Shown piece by piece: positions 33,672 to 41,943 of a stretch of DNA of 64,000 nt; position 1 is the stretch's first letter; each line of letters starts with the position of its first letter. The position numbers and the translations under genes were made by a program. The notes below the pieces were generated by a model. It did no database searches. It worked only from the letters and a program-made list of their open reading frames with translations, and was not told the origin of the DNA. The stretch comes from Catenulispora pinistramenti (lineage in GTDB: Bacteria; Actinomycetota; Actinomycetes; Streptomycetales; Catenulisporaceae): assembly GCF_018274385.1 (NCBI RefSeq), contig NZ_JAAFYZ010000022.1, positions 1 through 64,000 of the forward strand, written 5' to 3'.

Positions 33672-35160
33672 CCGCCGGACCGGCGTCGGCGCGCCCCGCG
33701 TCGTAAGCGGACGTCGAAGCGCGTGCTTCGGGCACCGGCTTCATCCCGAACCGCCGGAACAGCGCGGTCTGCACCTCGCCGGTGTCGCGGTTCTTGGTCT
33801 CCGGCACGTAGCGCCCGACGAACATCAGCCCGACCACGCACACCCCGGCGAAGATCAGGAACGTCTGGCCCTGGCCGATCCCGTTGGCCACGGTCAGGAA
33901 GGACTGGCTGACGATGAAGTTCGACAGCCAGTTCACCGTGGTCGCCGCGCTGGAGCCGTCGGCCTTGGCCCGGGTCGGGAAGATCTCGCCGACCAGCACC
34001 CAGAACACCGGCCCGAGGCCGCCGGCGAAGGCCGCGATGTAGGCGACCATGAACAGCAGCGTCAGGTTGGAGTTCCAGTTCCAGATGAAGCTGAAGCCCA
34101 GCAGCGCCACGAAGCCGGCCATCCCGGCCAGCGAGATCAGCAGCAGCTGGCGCCGGCCCAGCCGGTCGATGGTGTTGATGGCCACGACCGTCATCACGAA
34201 GTTGATGATGCCGATGTAGACCGAGTAGATGATCGAGTTGCTGGCGCTGCGGCCGGTCTGTTCGATGATCGTCGGGGCGTAGTAGATGATCGTGTTGATG
34301 CCGCCGAACTGCTGCAGCGCGGCCATCGTCACCCCGACGATCATCGCCGGCCGCACGGCCGGGGTGAGCAGGATCCGCCAGCCCTTCTCGTCCGCGCCGC
34401 GCGCCGCCTCCTGCCGCGCGGCCTGCTCGGTGCGCTGCCGGTAGACCTCGATGATCTCGTCGGCCTGTTCGCCGTCGGTGACCTTCAGCAGCCCCTGCCG
34501 CAACTGCTCGATCCGGCCCCGGCCGAACAGCCAGGTCGGGGACTCCGGCACCAGGAACCACACGCCCAGGCTCAGCACCAGCGCCGGGATCGCGCCGAAG
34601 GCGAACATCGCGCGCCAGTTCCCGCTGTGCGAGAACGCCAGGTCGATCAGGTAGGAGCAGAGGATGCCGACGGTGATCAGCAGCTGGTTCAGGGACAGGA
34701 TGCGGCCGCGGATGTTCGCCGGGGACATCTCGCCGAGGTAGACCGGGACCTGCGCCGAGGCGCCACCGACGGCCAGGCCCAGGACGAACCGCGCGACGAT
34801 CAGCGTCCCGTAGTTCTGCGAGACGACCGCGATCAGCGTGCCCACGGCGAACACCAGGCCGAAGAGCGTGACCGTCTTCTTGCGGCCGAGGGAGTCCGAG
34901 ATCCGGCCGGCGACCAGCGCGCCGATCATCGCGCCGATCAGCAGGACGCTGACCACGCTGCTCTTCTCGGAGTTCGAGAGGTGGAAGTCCTTGGCGATGT
35001 AGAGCAGCGCGCCGGACACCACGCCGGTGTCGAAGCCGAACAAGAACCCGCCGACGGCGATGATGATCGCCCATCCCCACACCCGCCGCTCGCCCCGTTT
35101 GGGCAGCGTGATGGCGGTGATCGGCCCGGAGGTGCCGGGTTCGCGGGAGAAGCCTTGCAT
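33637..35160 (-). CDS. Sugar porter family MFS transporter
   Basis: Proton-sugar symporter of 507 residues, 12 TM. Family motifs are GFDTGVVSGALLYI in TM1, GRISDSLGRKK after TM2, VPESPTWLF after TM6, the QQFGGINTIIYYAPTI block in TM7, and VPETKNRDTGEV at the end. The start is ATG 35160. Together with the epimerase and G6PD-like genes it suggests uptake and use of a hexose or pentose. The gene overlaps the convergent channel gene by 35 bp. Confidence 0.92.
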   Translation of the reverse strand: MQGFSREPGTSGPITAITLPKRGERRVWGWAIIIAVGGFLFGFDTGVVSGALLYIAKDFHLSNSEKSSVVSVLLIGAMIGALVAGRISDSLGRKKTVTLFGLVFAVGTLIAVVSQNYGTLIVARFVLGLAVGGASAQVPVYLGEMSPANIRGRILSLNQLLITVGILCSYLIDLAFSHSGNWRAMFAFGAIPALVLSLGVWFLVPESPTWLFGRGRIEQLRQGLLKVTDGEQADEIIEVYRQRTEQAARQEAARGADEKGWRILLTPAVRPAMIVGVTMAALQQFGGINTIIYYAPTIIEQTGRSASNSIIYSVYIGIINFVMTVVAINTIDRLGRRQLLLISLAGMAGFVALLGFSFIWNWNSNLTLLFMVAYIAAFAGGLGPVFWVLVGEIFPTRAKADGSSAATTVNWLSNFIVSQSFLTVANGIGQGQTFLIFAGVCVVGLMFVGRYVPETKNRDTGEVQTALFRRFGMKPVPEARASTSAYDAGRADAGPAVNPADRRQDRR

Positions 35161-35292
35161 CGGTCGCTCGCATTCTGGCGCGCTCGGGGCGGGGCATTCG
35201 GGACACGGTGTTCGCCTCTGCCATCGTGGTCGGGCGCGCGGGCGGCGGCATGTGTGGTGGGCCGAATGGTGCGCCGCCAGGAGGGCGATCCT

Positions 35293-35352
35293 GGTTCAGA
35301 GCTCGGTTCAGAGCCCGGTTCAGAGGCCGGTTCAGAACGCGGTTCAGAGCCC
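35293..35352. repeat. 12-bp repeat containing the stop codon, 5 units
   Basis: Five units of GGTTCAGAGCCC type start at 35293, 35305, 35317, 35329 and 35341. On the minus strand each unit holds TGA in the reading frame of the XRE gene, so its stop (35344-35346) is followed by four more in-frame stops at 12-bp intervals. Confidence 0.85.
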
Positions 35353-36213
35353 GACGAGCAACCGCGGCTCACCCCGCTCCTGGGCCCGCCGGTCCCGGGC
35401 CGCCAGGATCTCGGTGCTCTCGGCGTCCGCCGGAAGGAAGGATTCGAGGACCGACTCCGCGACCGTGACGTCCACCGCCGTCGCGAACGACGTCAGCGCC
35501 GTCATCAGCCGCAGTTCGCCCTCGGGCACGGTCAGCCGCATCGGCACCGCGAACCCGAGGTACGCCTGGTCGGCCGGCGCCTCTGGCACGTACCCGGCCA
35601 GTTCCTCCACCAGAGCGTCCAGCCCCCGGTCCGGGCTCTGCATCGCCATCAACCGCAGATTGTCGATGACATGCCGGCCCCACTGCGCGAGGTTGGCGAC
35701 CCGCGGCGCGATCCCGTCGGGGTGCAGCATGACCCGCAGCAGATCGATCGGCGGGGTGAGCAGGTGCGGCGCGCAGTCTTCCAAGAACACGGAGAAGGCG
35801 CGGTTGGCGGCGATCACGCGTCCCGGCCGCCGAAGCACCAGCGCCGGATACGGCAGATGTCCCTCGATCACCCGTTCCATCGCCTCGCGGACCGGAGCCA
35901 GCGCCGGGGCGTCGTAGCTGGTCTCCTCATATGCCGGCGTGTATCCGGCCGAGAACAGCAGGGCGTTACGTTCCCGCAGCGTGAGCCGCAGCGATTCGGC
36001 CAGCCGCAGCACTATCGCCCGCCCCGGATGCGAGCGGCCCTGCTCCATGAAGCTCAGGTGGCGCTGCGTGGTGCCGGCCCGGTTGGCCAGCTCCAGCTGG
36101 CTCACCCGGCGCAGTGTCCGCCAACGCCGTAGCTCGGCGCCGAAAATCGGCGAGGTGTCGGAGATCGCGGTGCTCACACCGGAAGTCTTCGCTATTGACC
36201 GACGCCGGTCCAT
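35344..36213 (-). CDS. XRE-family regulator with MmyB-like ligand domain
   Basis: Regulator of 289 residues. The HTH is at about residues 25-80 (LELANRAGTTQRHLSFMEQG). The C-terminal MmyB-like/MltR_LBD domain (about 105-280) has the typical PALVLRRPGRVIAANRAF start. The ATG at 36213 has GGAGGG only 2 nt away; GTG 36177 is an alternative. It is divergent from a quinone oxidoreductase-like gene, and a palindrome covers the ATG. The stop lies in a 12-bp repeat. Confidence 0.88.
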   Translation of the reverse strand: MDRRRSIAKTSGVSTAISDTSPIFGAELRRWRTLRRVSQLELANRAGTTQRHLSFMEQGRSHPGRAIVLRLAESLRLTLRERNALLFSAGYTPAYEETSYDAPALAPVREAMERVIEGHLPYPALVLRRPGRVIAANRAFSVFLEDCAPHLLTPPIDLLRVMLHPDGIAPRVANLAQWGRHVIDNLRLMAMQSPDRGLDALVEELAGYVPEAPADQAYLGFAVPMRLTVPEGELRLMTALTSFATAVDVTVAESVLESFLPADAESTEILAARDRRAQERGEPRLLVGL

Positions 36214-36227
36214 TCCCTCCAGGGAAT
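36212..36227. promoter_or_regulatory. Palindrome at the XRE start
   Basis: Arms ATTCCCT (36212-36218) and AGGGAAT (36221-36227) flank CC. The site overlaps the regulator start codon and lies 35 bp before the oxidoreductase start, so it fits an operator for both genes. Confidence 0.65.
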
Positions 36228-36261
36228 TGGATCACCGCCCGCGCCGCCGCACGCTGAAGCC

Positions 36262-37293
36262 ATGCGTACCTACCGTTTGCCGGGACCCGGCCCGCTCGAC
36301 GACCTCAAGCTCGCCACCGAAGACATGCCGACCCCCGGCCCCAACCAACTCCTGGTCGCGACCAGGGCCGCGGCGGTCAACCGCCGCGACCTGCTCATCA
36401 TCACCGGCCGCTATCCGCTTCCGACCCGGGCCGGGGTGATCCCGCTCAGCGACGGCGCCGGCGAGGTCGTCGCGGTCGGGGACGCCGTCCGCCGCTTCGC
36501 CGTCGGCGACCGGGTCACCGCTTCGTACTGGCCGCGGTGGATCAGCGGCCGGCTCCGGCCGGAGGTGGTCGACCAGCTCGGCTGCACCGTCGACGGCTGG
36601 CTGACCGAGTACGCGCTGCTCGACCAGGCCGCGGCGGTGGCCGTGCCCGAGCACCTGACCTGGGCCGAAGCCGCGGCGCTGCCCTGCGCCGGGGTGTCGG
36701 CCTGGAACGCGCTCACCCGGCCCGGGACGCTGACCGCCGGACAGACGGTGCTGGTCCTCGGAACCGGCGACGTCGCCCTGTTCGCGGCCCAGCTCGCCAA
36801 GGCGATGGGCTGCCGCGTGATCGCCACGACGTCCAGCGCGGCGAAAGCCGAGCGGCTCAGAGGTATAGGCGTGGACGACGTGGTCGACTACGTCGCGACG
36901 CCGGAATGGTCGAAAGAGGTCCGCGCGCTGACCGGTGGCGCGGGCGCTGATCTGGTGGTGGAGACCCAAGGTCCGGCGACCTTCGGCCAGTCGTTGCGAG
37001 CAGCGGCCACCTACGCTCAGATCTGCCTGCTCTGGGTCGCGTCCCCGCGGCCGGAAGTCCTGACCATCACCGAGGACGACCTCATGGGCTCGCTGGCCAC
37101 CATCCGCCGCGAGTTCGTCGGCAATCGGGTGGAGCTGGAAGCGCTGTGCCAGGCGCTCGCGGCGCACCGGATCCGGCCGATCGTGGACCGGGCCTTCGGG
37201 TTCGACGACGCGATCGCCGCCTATCGCTCCTACCGTGATGAGGACAGCTTCGGGAAGGTCGTCGTCGAGATCGACTCCACGCAGCCCGCTTGA
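36262..37293 (+). CDS. Zinc-independent alcohol dehydrogenase / quinone oxidoreductase-like protein
   Basis: MDR-superfamily oxidoreductase of 343 residues. The GroES-like N-terminal part (VNRRDLLIITGRYP, PLSDGAGEVVAVG) is followed by a Rossmann domain with VLVLGTGDVALFAAQLAK. It lacks the cysteine clusters of zinc enzymes. MmyB-family regulators often control a divergent oxidoreductase, as here. The ECF41-type promoter of the next gene starts 8 bp after the stop. Confidence 0.88.
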   Translation: MRTYRLPGPGPLDDLKLATEDMPTPGPNQLLVATRAAAVNRRDLLIITGRYPLPTRAGVIPLSDGAGEVVAVGDAVRRFAVGDRVTASYWPRWISGRLRPEVVDQLGCTVDGWLTEYALLDQAAAVAVPEHLTWAEAAALPCAGVSAWNALTRPGTLTAGQTVLVLGTGDVALFAAQLAKAMGCRVIATTSSAAKAERLRGIGVDDVVDYVATPEWSKEVRALTGGAGADLVVETQGPATFGQSLRAAATYAQICLLWVASPRPEVLTITEDDLMGSLATIRREFVGNRVELEALCQALAAHRIRPIVDRAFGFDDAIAAYRSYRDEDSFGKVVVEIDSTQPA

Positions 37294-37300
37294 GTTCCGA

Positions 37301-37327
37301 TGTCACAGGCGGGGAGGCCGTCTCGTC
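37301..37327 (+). promoter_or_regulatory. Exact ECF41 consensus promoter
   Basis: TGTCACA (37301-37307), 16 bp, CGTC (37324-37327) is an exact match to the ECF41 group promoter as I recall it. It lies 53 bp before the start at 37380 and resembles the 4265-4291 promoter even within the spacer (GGGGAGG, GTCT). Confidence 0.85.
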
Positions 37328-37379
37328 TCGTGCGATGACAGGGCTGTCGAGTGGGCCGGGATCGAGGGAAGGGGCCGGT

Positions 37380-38300
37380 ATGACGCGCGACGAGGAGTTC
37401 CAGGACTTGCGACCGCTGCTGTTCTCGATCGCGTACCGGATCCTGGGCAGCGTGGTCGAAGCCGAGGACGCGGTGCAGGACACCTGGCTGCGCTGGCAGG
37501 CCACGTCCACGGAGCCGGTCTCGACGAAGTCCTACCCCTCGGCGGTGGTCACGCGGATCTCGATCGACGTGCTGCGCTCGGCACGGGTGCGGCGGGAGGC
37601 CTACGTCGGGCCGTGGATGCCCGAGCCGTTGCTGGCCGACCCCTACGAGGACCCCGAGCGCGCGGCCGAACTGGCCGACTCGCTGTCCACGGCCGCGCTG
37701 CTCCTGCTGGAACGCCTGTCCCCGCTGGAGCGCGCGGTGTTCGTGCTCCGCGAGGTGTTCGGCTTCGGCTTCCCCGAGGTGGCCTCGGCGGTCGGCCGCT
37801 CGGAGGCGGCGTGCCGGCAGCTCGCGGTGCGGGCCCGGCGGCACATGAGCGAGGGCCGGCCGCGCTTCGAGGCCGACCACCGCGAACGCGAGGAACTGGC
37901 CGGCCGCTTCTTCGACTCCTTCCGCGAGGGCGACGTCGCGGCCTTGCGCGAACTGCTGGCGGCCGATGTGCACCTGGTCGGCGACAACGGCGGCAAGGCC
38001 CCGCTGATCACGCAGGAGGCGTGGGGCGCCGACACGGTCGCTGGACTGATGGTGCAGGTGCTGGAGCGCTTTGACCGGATCGGCGTCAGCCTGGAGCCGC
38101 GCACCCTCAACGGGCAGCCCGGCGCCATCTGCCACGCGCCGGACGGGAAGGTGCTCAGCGTGCTGACACTGGACGTCGCCGAGGGCCGGATCCAGGCCAT
38201 CCACGCGCTGGTCAACCCGGACAAGCTCGCGCACGTGGGCCCGGTCGCCGATATCTGGGCACTGAGCCGGGCGGCGGAGCAGGGGACTCCGGGGGAGTAG
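37380..38300 (+). CDS. sigJ: RNA polymerase sigma factor, ECF41 (SigJ) group, second copy
   Basis: ECF sigma factor of 306 residues with a fused SnoaL-like C-terminal domain. Sigma-2 is at about 8-75 and sigma-4 at about 115-170. Group motifs: WMPEP in the linker, DNGGK and a perfect NPDKL in the SnoaL part. The start is ATG 37380 with GAGGGAAGGGG upstream; the frame is open to 37290 but that start precedes the promoter. It is probably autoregulated. Its likely partner is the upstream oxidoreductase, which fits the usual ECF41 neighbourhood. Confidence 0.92.
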   Translation: MTRDEEFQDLRPLLFSIAYRILGSVVEAEDAVQDTWLRWQATSTEPVSTKSYPSAVVTRISIDVLRSARVRREAYVGPWMPEPLLADPYEDPERAAELADSLSTAALLLLERLSPLERAVFVLREVFGFGFPEVASAVGRSEAACRQLAVRARRHMSEGRPRFEADHREREELAGRFFDSFREGDVAALRELLAADVHLVGDNGGKAPLITQEAWGADTVAGLMVQVLERFDRIGVSLEPRTLNGQPGAICHAPDGKVLSVLTLDVAEGRIQAIHALVNPDKLAHVGPVADIWALSRAAEQGTPGE

Positions 38301-38335
38301 GCCGCTGTGGCCCCGGTCGGCGTTGGCGTCAGCGT

Positions 38336-39364
38336 TCAGCGTCGACCGGCGCGCTTCCGGTCCGCCGCATCGAACTCTGCCAACGTCCGAGCACCGGCCA
38401 TCAGCGCGTCGCAGAGACCTGATACCGCGGTCGGCTCCAACCCGCCGAGCTCTTCCGAGACCTCTTCCGCCGCGTCCTTCGCGATCTCGCTCGCCACCAC
38501 ATCCATCGGCGCACCCGGCCCCAGCTTGCTCACCGCGGCCGCGGCCCGCGTCGGCGTCAGCAAGGCGGCTGCCTGCACCACCAACCAAGCCGGCACTCCA
38601 GCCGCACCCTCCGGCGGCGCGATATAAGGCCGCGCACCCGCGAACCGCTCGTCCTCAGCGAAAGCCTTCTGCTTCACCTTCAGTACCGGCCGCTCGGGAC
38701 CCTCCTCCCAAGCGCCGGCCGGCTTCAGTACATAGCCCTCAGCCAGGTTGTCCGCCAACTCCGGCAACCCGAACAACGCCGGGACCCGACTCGGAAACGC
38801 CGCCGGCACGTCCTGCACCTGCTTCAACGCGCCGCGTGCCAATACCGGTACGCTCGCCAGCCCCGCCTGCGCAGCCGCCGTGCGCAGCTCGCGTTCCGCG
38901 ACCCACCACCGGCGCCCGCCGACCGTCAGCTGTGCGTCGAAGAGCAGCCAGAACAGGTCTGGCGCGTACCAGACTCCGGTCTGCACCGGCTGTGCGCCGT
39001 CGATCTCGGCAATATCAGGGTGCGGATAACGGCCGCCGGCCAATTCGCCGTACAAGGCCACGACGCCATCGGCGGCGTCCCGCAACAACGCCGCACACCG
39101 TGCCGCAGCCACCGACAGTGTCGGCCAGATCCGGCTCACCCCGAAGAATCCGTCGAGATCGTCCTCGCCGAGCAGTTCCCGGCGTTTGGCCGGGCGTACC
39201 TCGGCGGTGCCGTCCTCGCCGACGGTGCAGACCAGAGCGAAATGCGCGCCGTGGACTTTCTCGGTCGCGACCCACTCCCGGGCGGCGGGGGTGTTGCCTT
39301 TCCCCTTCGACGCCATCTTCGGATAGGGCCGCAGTACCGAACCCGATGGAACACTTTCGGACAT
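38336..39364 (-). CDS. T4 Rnl2-like RNA ligase
   Basis: Predicted ATP-dependent RNA ligase of 342 residues that would seal nicked RNA through a Lys-AMP intermediate. Motif I is TEKVHG with the Lys at residue 36, almost the position in T4 Rnl2 (Lys35). Motif IV is EGYVLKP and motif V KVKQKAF. Length matches Rnl2, with a C-terminal helical domain. The start is ATG 39364 with GAGGA upstream; ATG 39382 and GTG 39400 are alternatives. It is divergent from an S53 protease gene. A TROVE protein lies 13.7 kb away. Confidence 0.85.
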   Translation of the reverse strand: MSESVPSGSVLRPYPKMASKGKGNTPAAREWVATEKVHGAHFALVCTVGEDGTAEVRPAKRRELLGEDDLDGFFGVSRIWPTLSVAAARCAALLRDAADGVVALYGELAGGRYPHPDIAEIDGAQPVQTGVWYAPDLFWLLFDAQLTVGGRRWWVAERELRTAAAQAGLASVPVLARGALKQVQDVPAAFPSRVPALFGLPELADNLAEGYVLKPAGAWEEGPERPVLKVKQKAFAEDERFAGARPYIAPPEGAAGVPAWLVVQAAALLTPTRAAAAVSKLGPGAPMDVVASEIAKDAAEEVSEELGGLEPTAVSGLCDALMAGARTLAEFDAADRKRAGRR

Positions 39365-39693
39365 CTGCGGATCCTCGCTCATCCGGTGCCGGCCGGCCAC
39401 CGAAAAATTGCCGTCTTCCGGTTGCGCCGTTACGAAGCGTGGCCTCGATAACCGTGGTGATTGCCCAGTTCATGACGGTTTCATCGGGCTCGTCCGGCAA
39501 CCCACGGTGACCGCTTCGTGAAATTCTGATCAACTCGGCGTGGGCCGATCAAACTCATGTGCTTCTTACCCTTGTGTTTCTCGGTGGGCCGTCTATAGAA
39601 ATGACCGACGCGGGCTCGTATCCCACTGCCCACGAAGCGTTGATTCGGGCATTGGGAACATTCATCCCTCTTTTCGGGAAGGGAACACGCACC

Positions 39694-41718
39694 ATGACCA
39701 ATGCCGTACCACGGCACCGCCGACGAATAGCCACGGCCACGACCATGACGGCCGTCGCGGCGTTCGTGACCGCGGGGGTCGCGCTCGCGGCCCCGTCCAA
39801 CGCGGACTCCGGCTCGGCGACGCTCGCCGGCAGCACCCCGGCCTACGCGACCGCCTCGGCCGACCTCGGGCAGAGCGGCACAGCCGCGACGCTGAGCGTG
39901 CGGGTGTACCTCGCGGGCCAGGACCAGGCCGGGCTGGCAGCTTTCGCCCGCGCCGTGAGCGACCCGTCCAGCGCGACCTACAAGCACTACCTGAGCGCCG
40001 CTCAGGTGCAGCAGCGCTTCGGGGCCTCGCAGAAGCAGATCGACCAGGTCAGCACCTGGCTGAAGAGCGCGGGCCTGACCGTCGCCGGCAGCAACACCCA
40101 CTGGATCGACGTCACCGGTACCGTGGCCGCCACGCAGAAGGCGTTCGGCACGCAACTGCACAACTACCGCACATCCGACGGCACGCTGCGGGCTCCGCAG
40201 AGCGACGCGAAGATCCCCGCCGCGCTGTCCAGCGTGATCCTGGGCGTCACCGGTCTGTCGCAGAGCACGACGCACGCGGTCACCAACCACCAGACGGACC
40301 CGCTGACGGCGAAGAAGGGGCCGGTCTCCAACAACGACCCGTCCTGCTCGGACTACTACGGCCAGAAGAAGGCGCCGTCCACGACGCCGGCCGTGCCGTC
40401 CGGCTACACCACCCCGGCCACCCTGGCGCAGTGCTCGCTGGTCCCCTCCGAGCTCCGCCAGGCCTACGGCGTCAGCAACACCGGCCTGACCGGCAAGGGC
40501 GCTACGATCGCGATCGTGAACTGGTACGGCTCCCCGACCATGGAGTCCGACGCCAACCAGTACGCGGTCAACCACGGTGACAAGCCGTTCGCCCCGGGGC
40601 AGTACTCCGAGGTCAACGACCCGTCGCAGTACACGAACCAGGCCGCCTGCGGCTTCGGCGACTACGGAGAGGAGTCGCTGGACGTCGACATGGCGCACGG
40701 CCTGGCGCCGGACGCCAAGGTCATCACGGTCGCCGCGAACTCCTGCTTCGACAGCGACCTGATCGCGGCCGAGGCGAAGATCGTCGACAACCACCTGGCC
40801 GACATCGTGTCGAACAGCTGGGGCGAGATCATGTACTCCACCGGCGGAGACATGACCCAGGCCCAGATGCAGGCCTACGACCAGGTCTTCATGGAGGGCG
40901 CGGCCGAGGGCATCGCCTTCGACTTCTCCTCCGGCGACTGCATGAACAACGACGCCTACTCCATCTCCAAGGGCCTGAACTGCGACCCGACCTCCTCGCG
41001 CGCGCAGGTCGAGTGGCCGACCAGCTCCTCGTGGGTGACCTCGGTCGGCGGCACCGCGCTGGCGCTGAACAAGCAGGGCGGCTACGGCTTCGAGGCGCCG
41101 ATGGGCGACAACCGCAGCGGCCGTACGGCACCGGGCGCCACCTCGTGGGTGCCGGCCGGTGAGACGTTCGGCGGTGGCGGCGGCGTCAGCGAGTCGATCG
41201 CCCAGCCCTGGTACCAGAGCTGGACGGTCCCGAACAGCGAGTCCACCACGCTGATGAGCGGCGCCAAGGCCGCCCACCCGATGCGCACGATCCCGGACAT
41301 CTCGCTGAACGGCGACCTGTACTTCAGCAGCACCCTGGTCGGCCAGACCACCAACGGTGCCTACGGCGAGGCCGGCTACGGCGGCACCTCGGTGTCGGCG
41401 CCGTCCTGGGCGGGCATCCTGGCCGACGCTCAGCAGGCGCAGTACGGCATCCCGGTCGGCTTCGCCAACCCGGCGATCTACGCCCGCTCGTTCCTGACCA
41501 ACGACGTGGTCCAGAACCCGAAGCAGATCTCGGGCTCCCCGACCCACTCGGTGGTGTTCCAGTACCCGACCAGCAGCGGACCCGGCATCGCCGGCCAGTA
41601 CCGGCTGATCCAGTACGGCGTCGACGAGGGCCTGCCGGCGTCTCGCGGGTACGACGAGGCCACCGGCGTGGGTTCGCCGAACGCCTGGTTCCTGCGGTCG
41701 TTCGGGTTCGGCCACTGA
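39694..41718 (+). CDS. Secreted S53 (sedolisin) protease
   Basis: Exported acid protease of 674 residues. A Sec leader (ATATTMTAVAAFVTAGVALA) is followed by a pro-kumamolisin activation domain (about 60-205, SDPSSATYKHYLS) and the catalytic domain. The Glu/Asp pair is in EESLDVDMAHG, the oxyanion Asp in FSSGDC, and the nucleophile Ser in GYGGTSVSAPSWAG. The start is ATG 39694 with GGGAAGGGA upstream; the frame extends to 39559. A strong hairpin follows. It likely supplies extracellular peptides under acid conditions. Confidence 0.93.
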   Translation: MTNAVPRHRRRIATATTMTAVAAFVTAGVALAAPSNADSGSATLAGSTPAYATASADLGQSGTAATLSVRVYLAGQDQAGLAAFARAVSDPSSATYKHYLSAAQVQQRFGASQKQIDQVSTWLKSAGLTVAGSNTHWIDVTGTVAATQKAFGTQLHNYRTSDGTLRAPQSDAKIPAALSSVILGVTGLSQSTTHAVTNHQTDPLTAKKGPVSNNDPSCSDYYGQKKAPSTTPAVPSGYTTPATLAQCSLVPSELRQAYGVSNTGLTGKGATIAIVNWYGSPTMESDANQYAVNHGDKPFAPGQYSEVNDPSQYTNQAACGFGDYGEESLDVDMAHGLAPDAKVITVAANSCFDSDLIAAEAKIVDNHLADIVSNSWGEIMYSTGGDMTQAQMQAYDQVFMEGAAEGIAFDFSSGDCMNNDAYSISKGLNCDPTSSRAQVEWPTSSSWVTSVGGTALALNKQGGYGFEAPMGDNRSGRTAPGATSWVPAGETFGGGGGVSESIAQPWYQSWTVPNSESTTLMSGAKAAHPMRTIPDISLNGDLYFSSTLVGQTTNGAYGEAGYGGTSVSAPSWAGILADAQQAQYGIPVGFANPAIYARSFLTNDVVQNPKQISGSPTHSVVFQYPTSSGPGIAGQYRLIQYGVDEGLPASRGYDEATGVGSPNAWFLRSFGFGH

Positions 41719-41766
41719 TCACCGGGCGCTGATCACCTGACGGTGATGGAGCCCGCGCTCTAGAGC

Positions 41767-41806
41767 GGACCGGCCGCTTCGCCCTTCGGGGCGGGGCGGC
41801 CGGTCC
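41767..41806 (+). terminator. Strong terminator after the S53 protease gene
   Basis: An 11-bp outer stem (GGACCGGCCGC with GCGGCCGGTCC) and an inner CGCCC/GGGCG stem close a TTCG tetraloop. A short T run follows at 41808-41810. Confidence 0.8.
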
Positions 41807-41943
41807 GTTTCCGCAGCTGGGCCGGGGGACGGTTGCGCGGTCGGGAGGCCGGGGTGCATGATTCCGGTGTCCATCGTCCCCGATGACCACCAACGAAGAA
41901 TGCTGATGCAGAGAATGGAGGCCGCCGACACCACCGTAGCCCC

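Noticed and set aside
39481-41715. 744-residue antisense frame over the S53 protease
   Set aside because: The protease has a full set of catalytic residues and a signal peptide; the antisense product has none.
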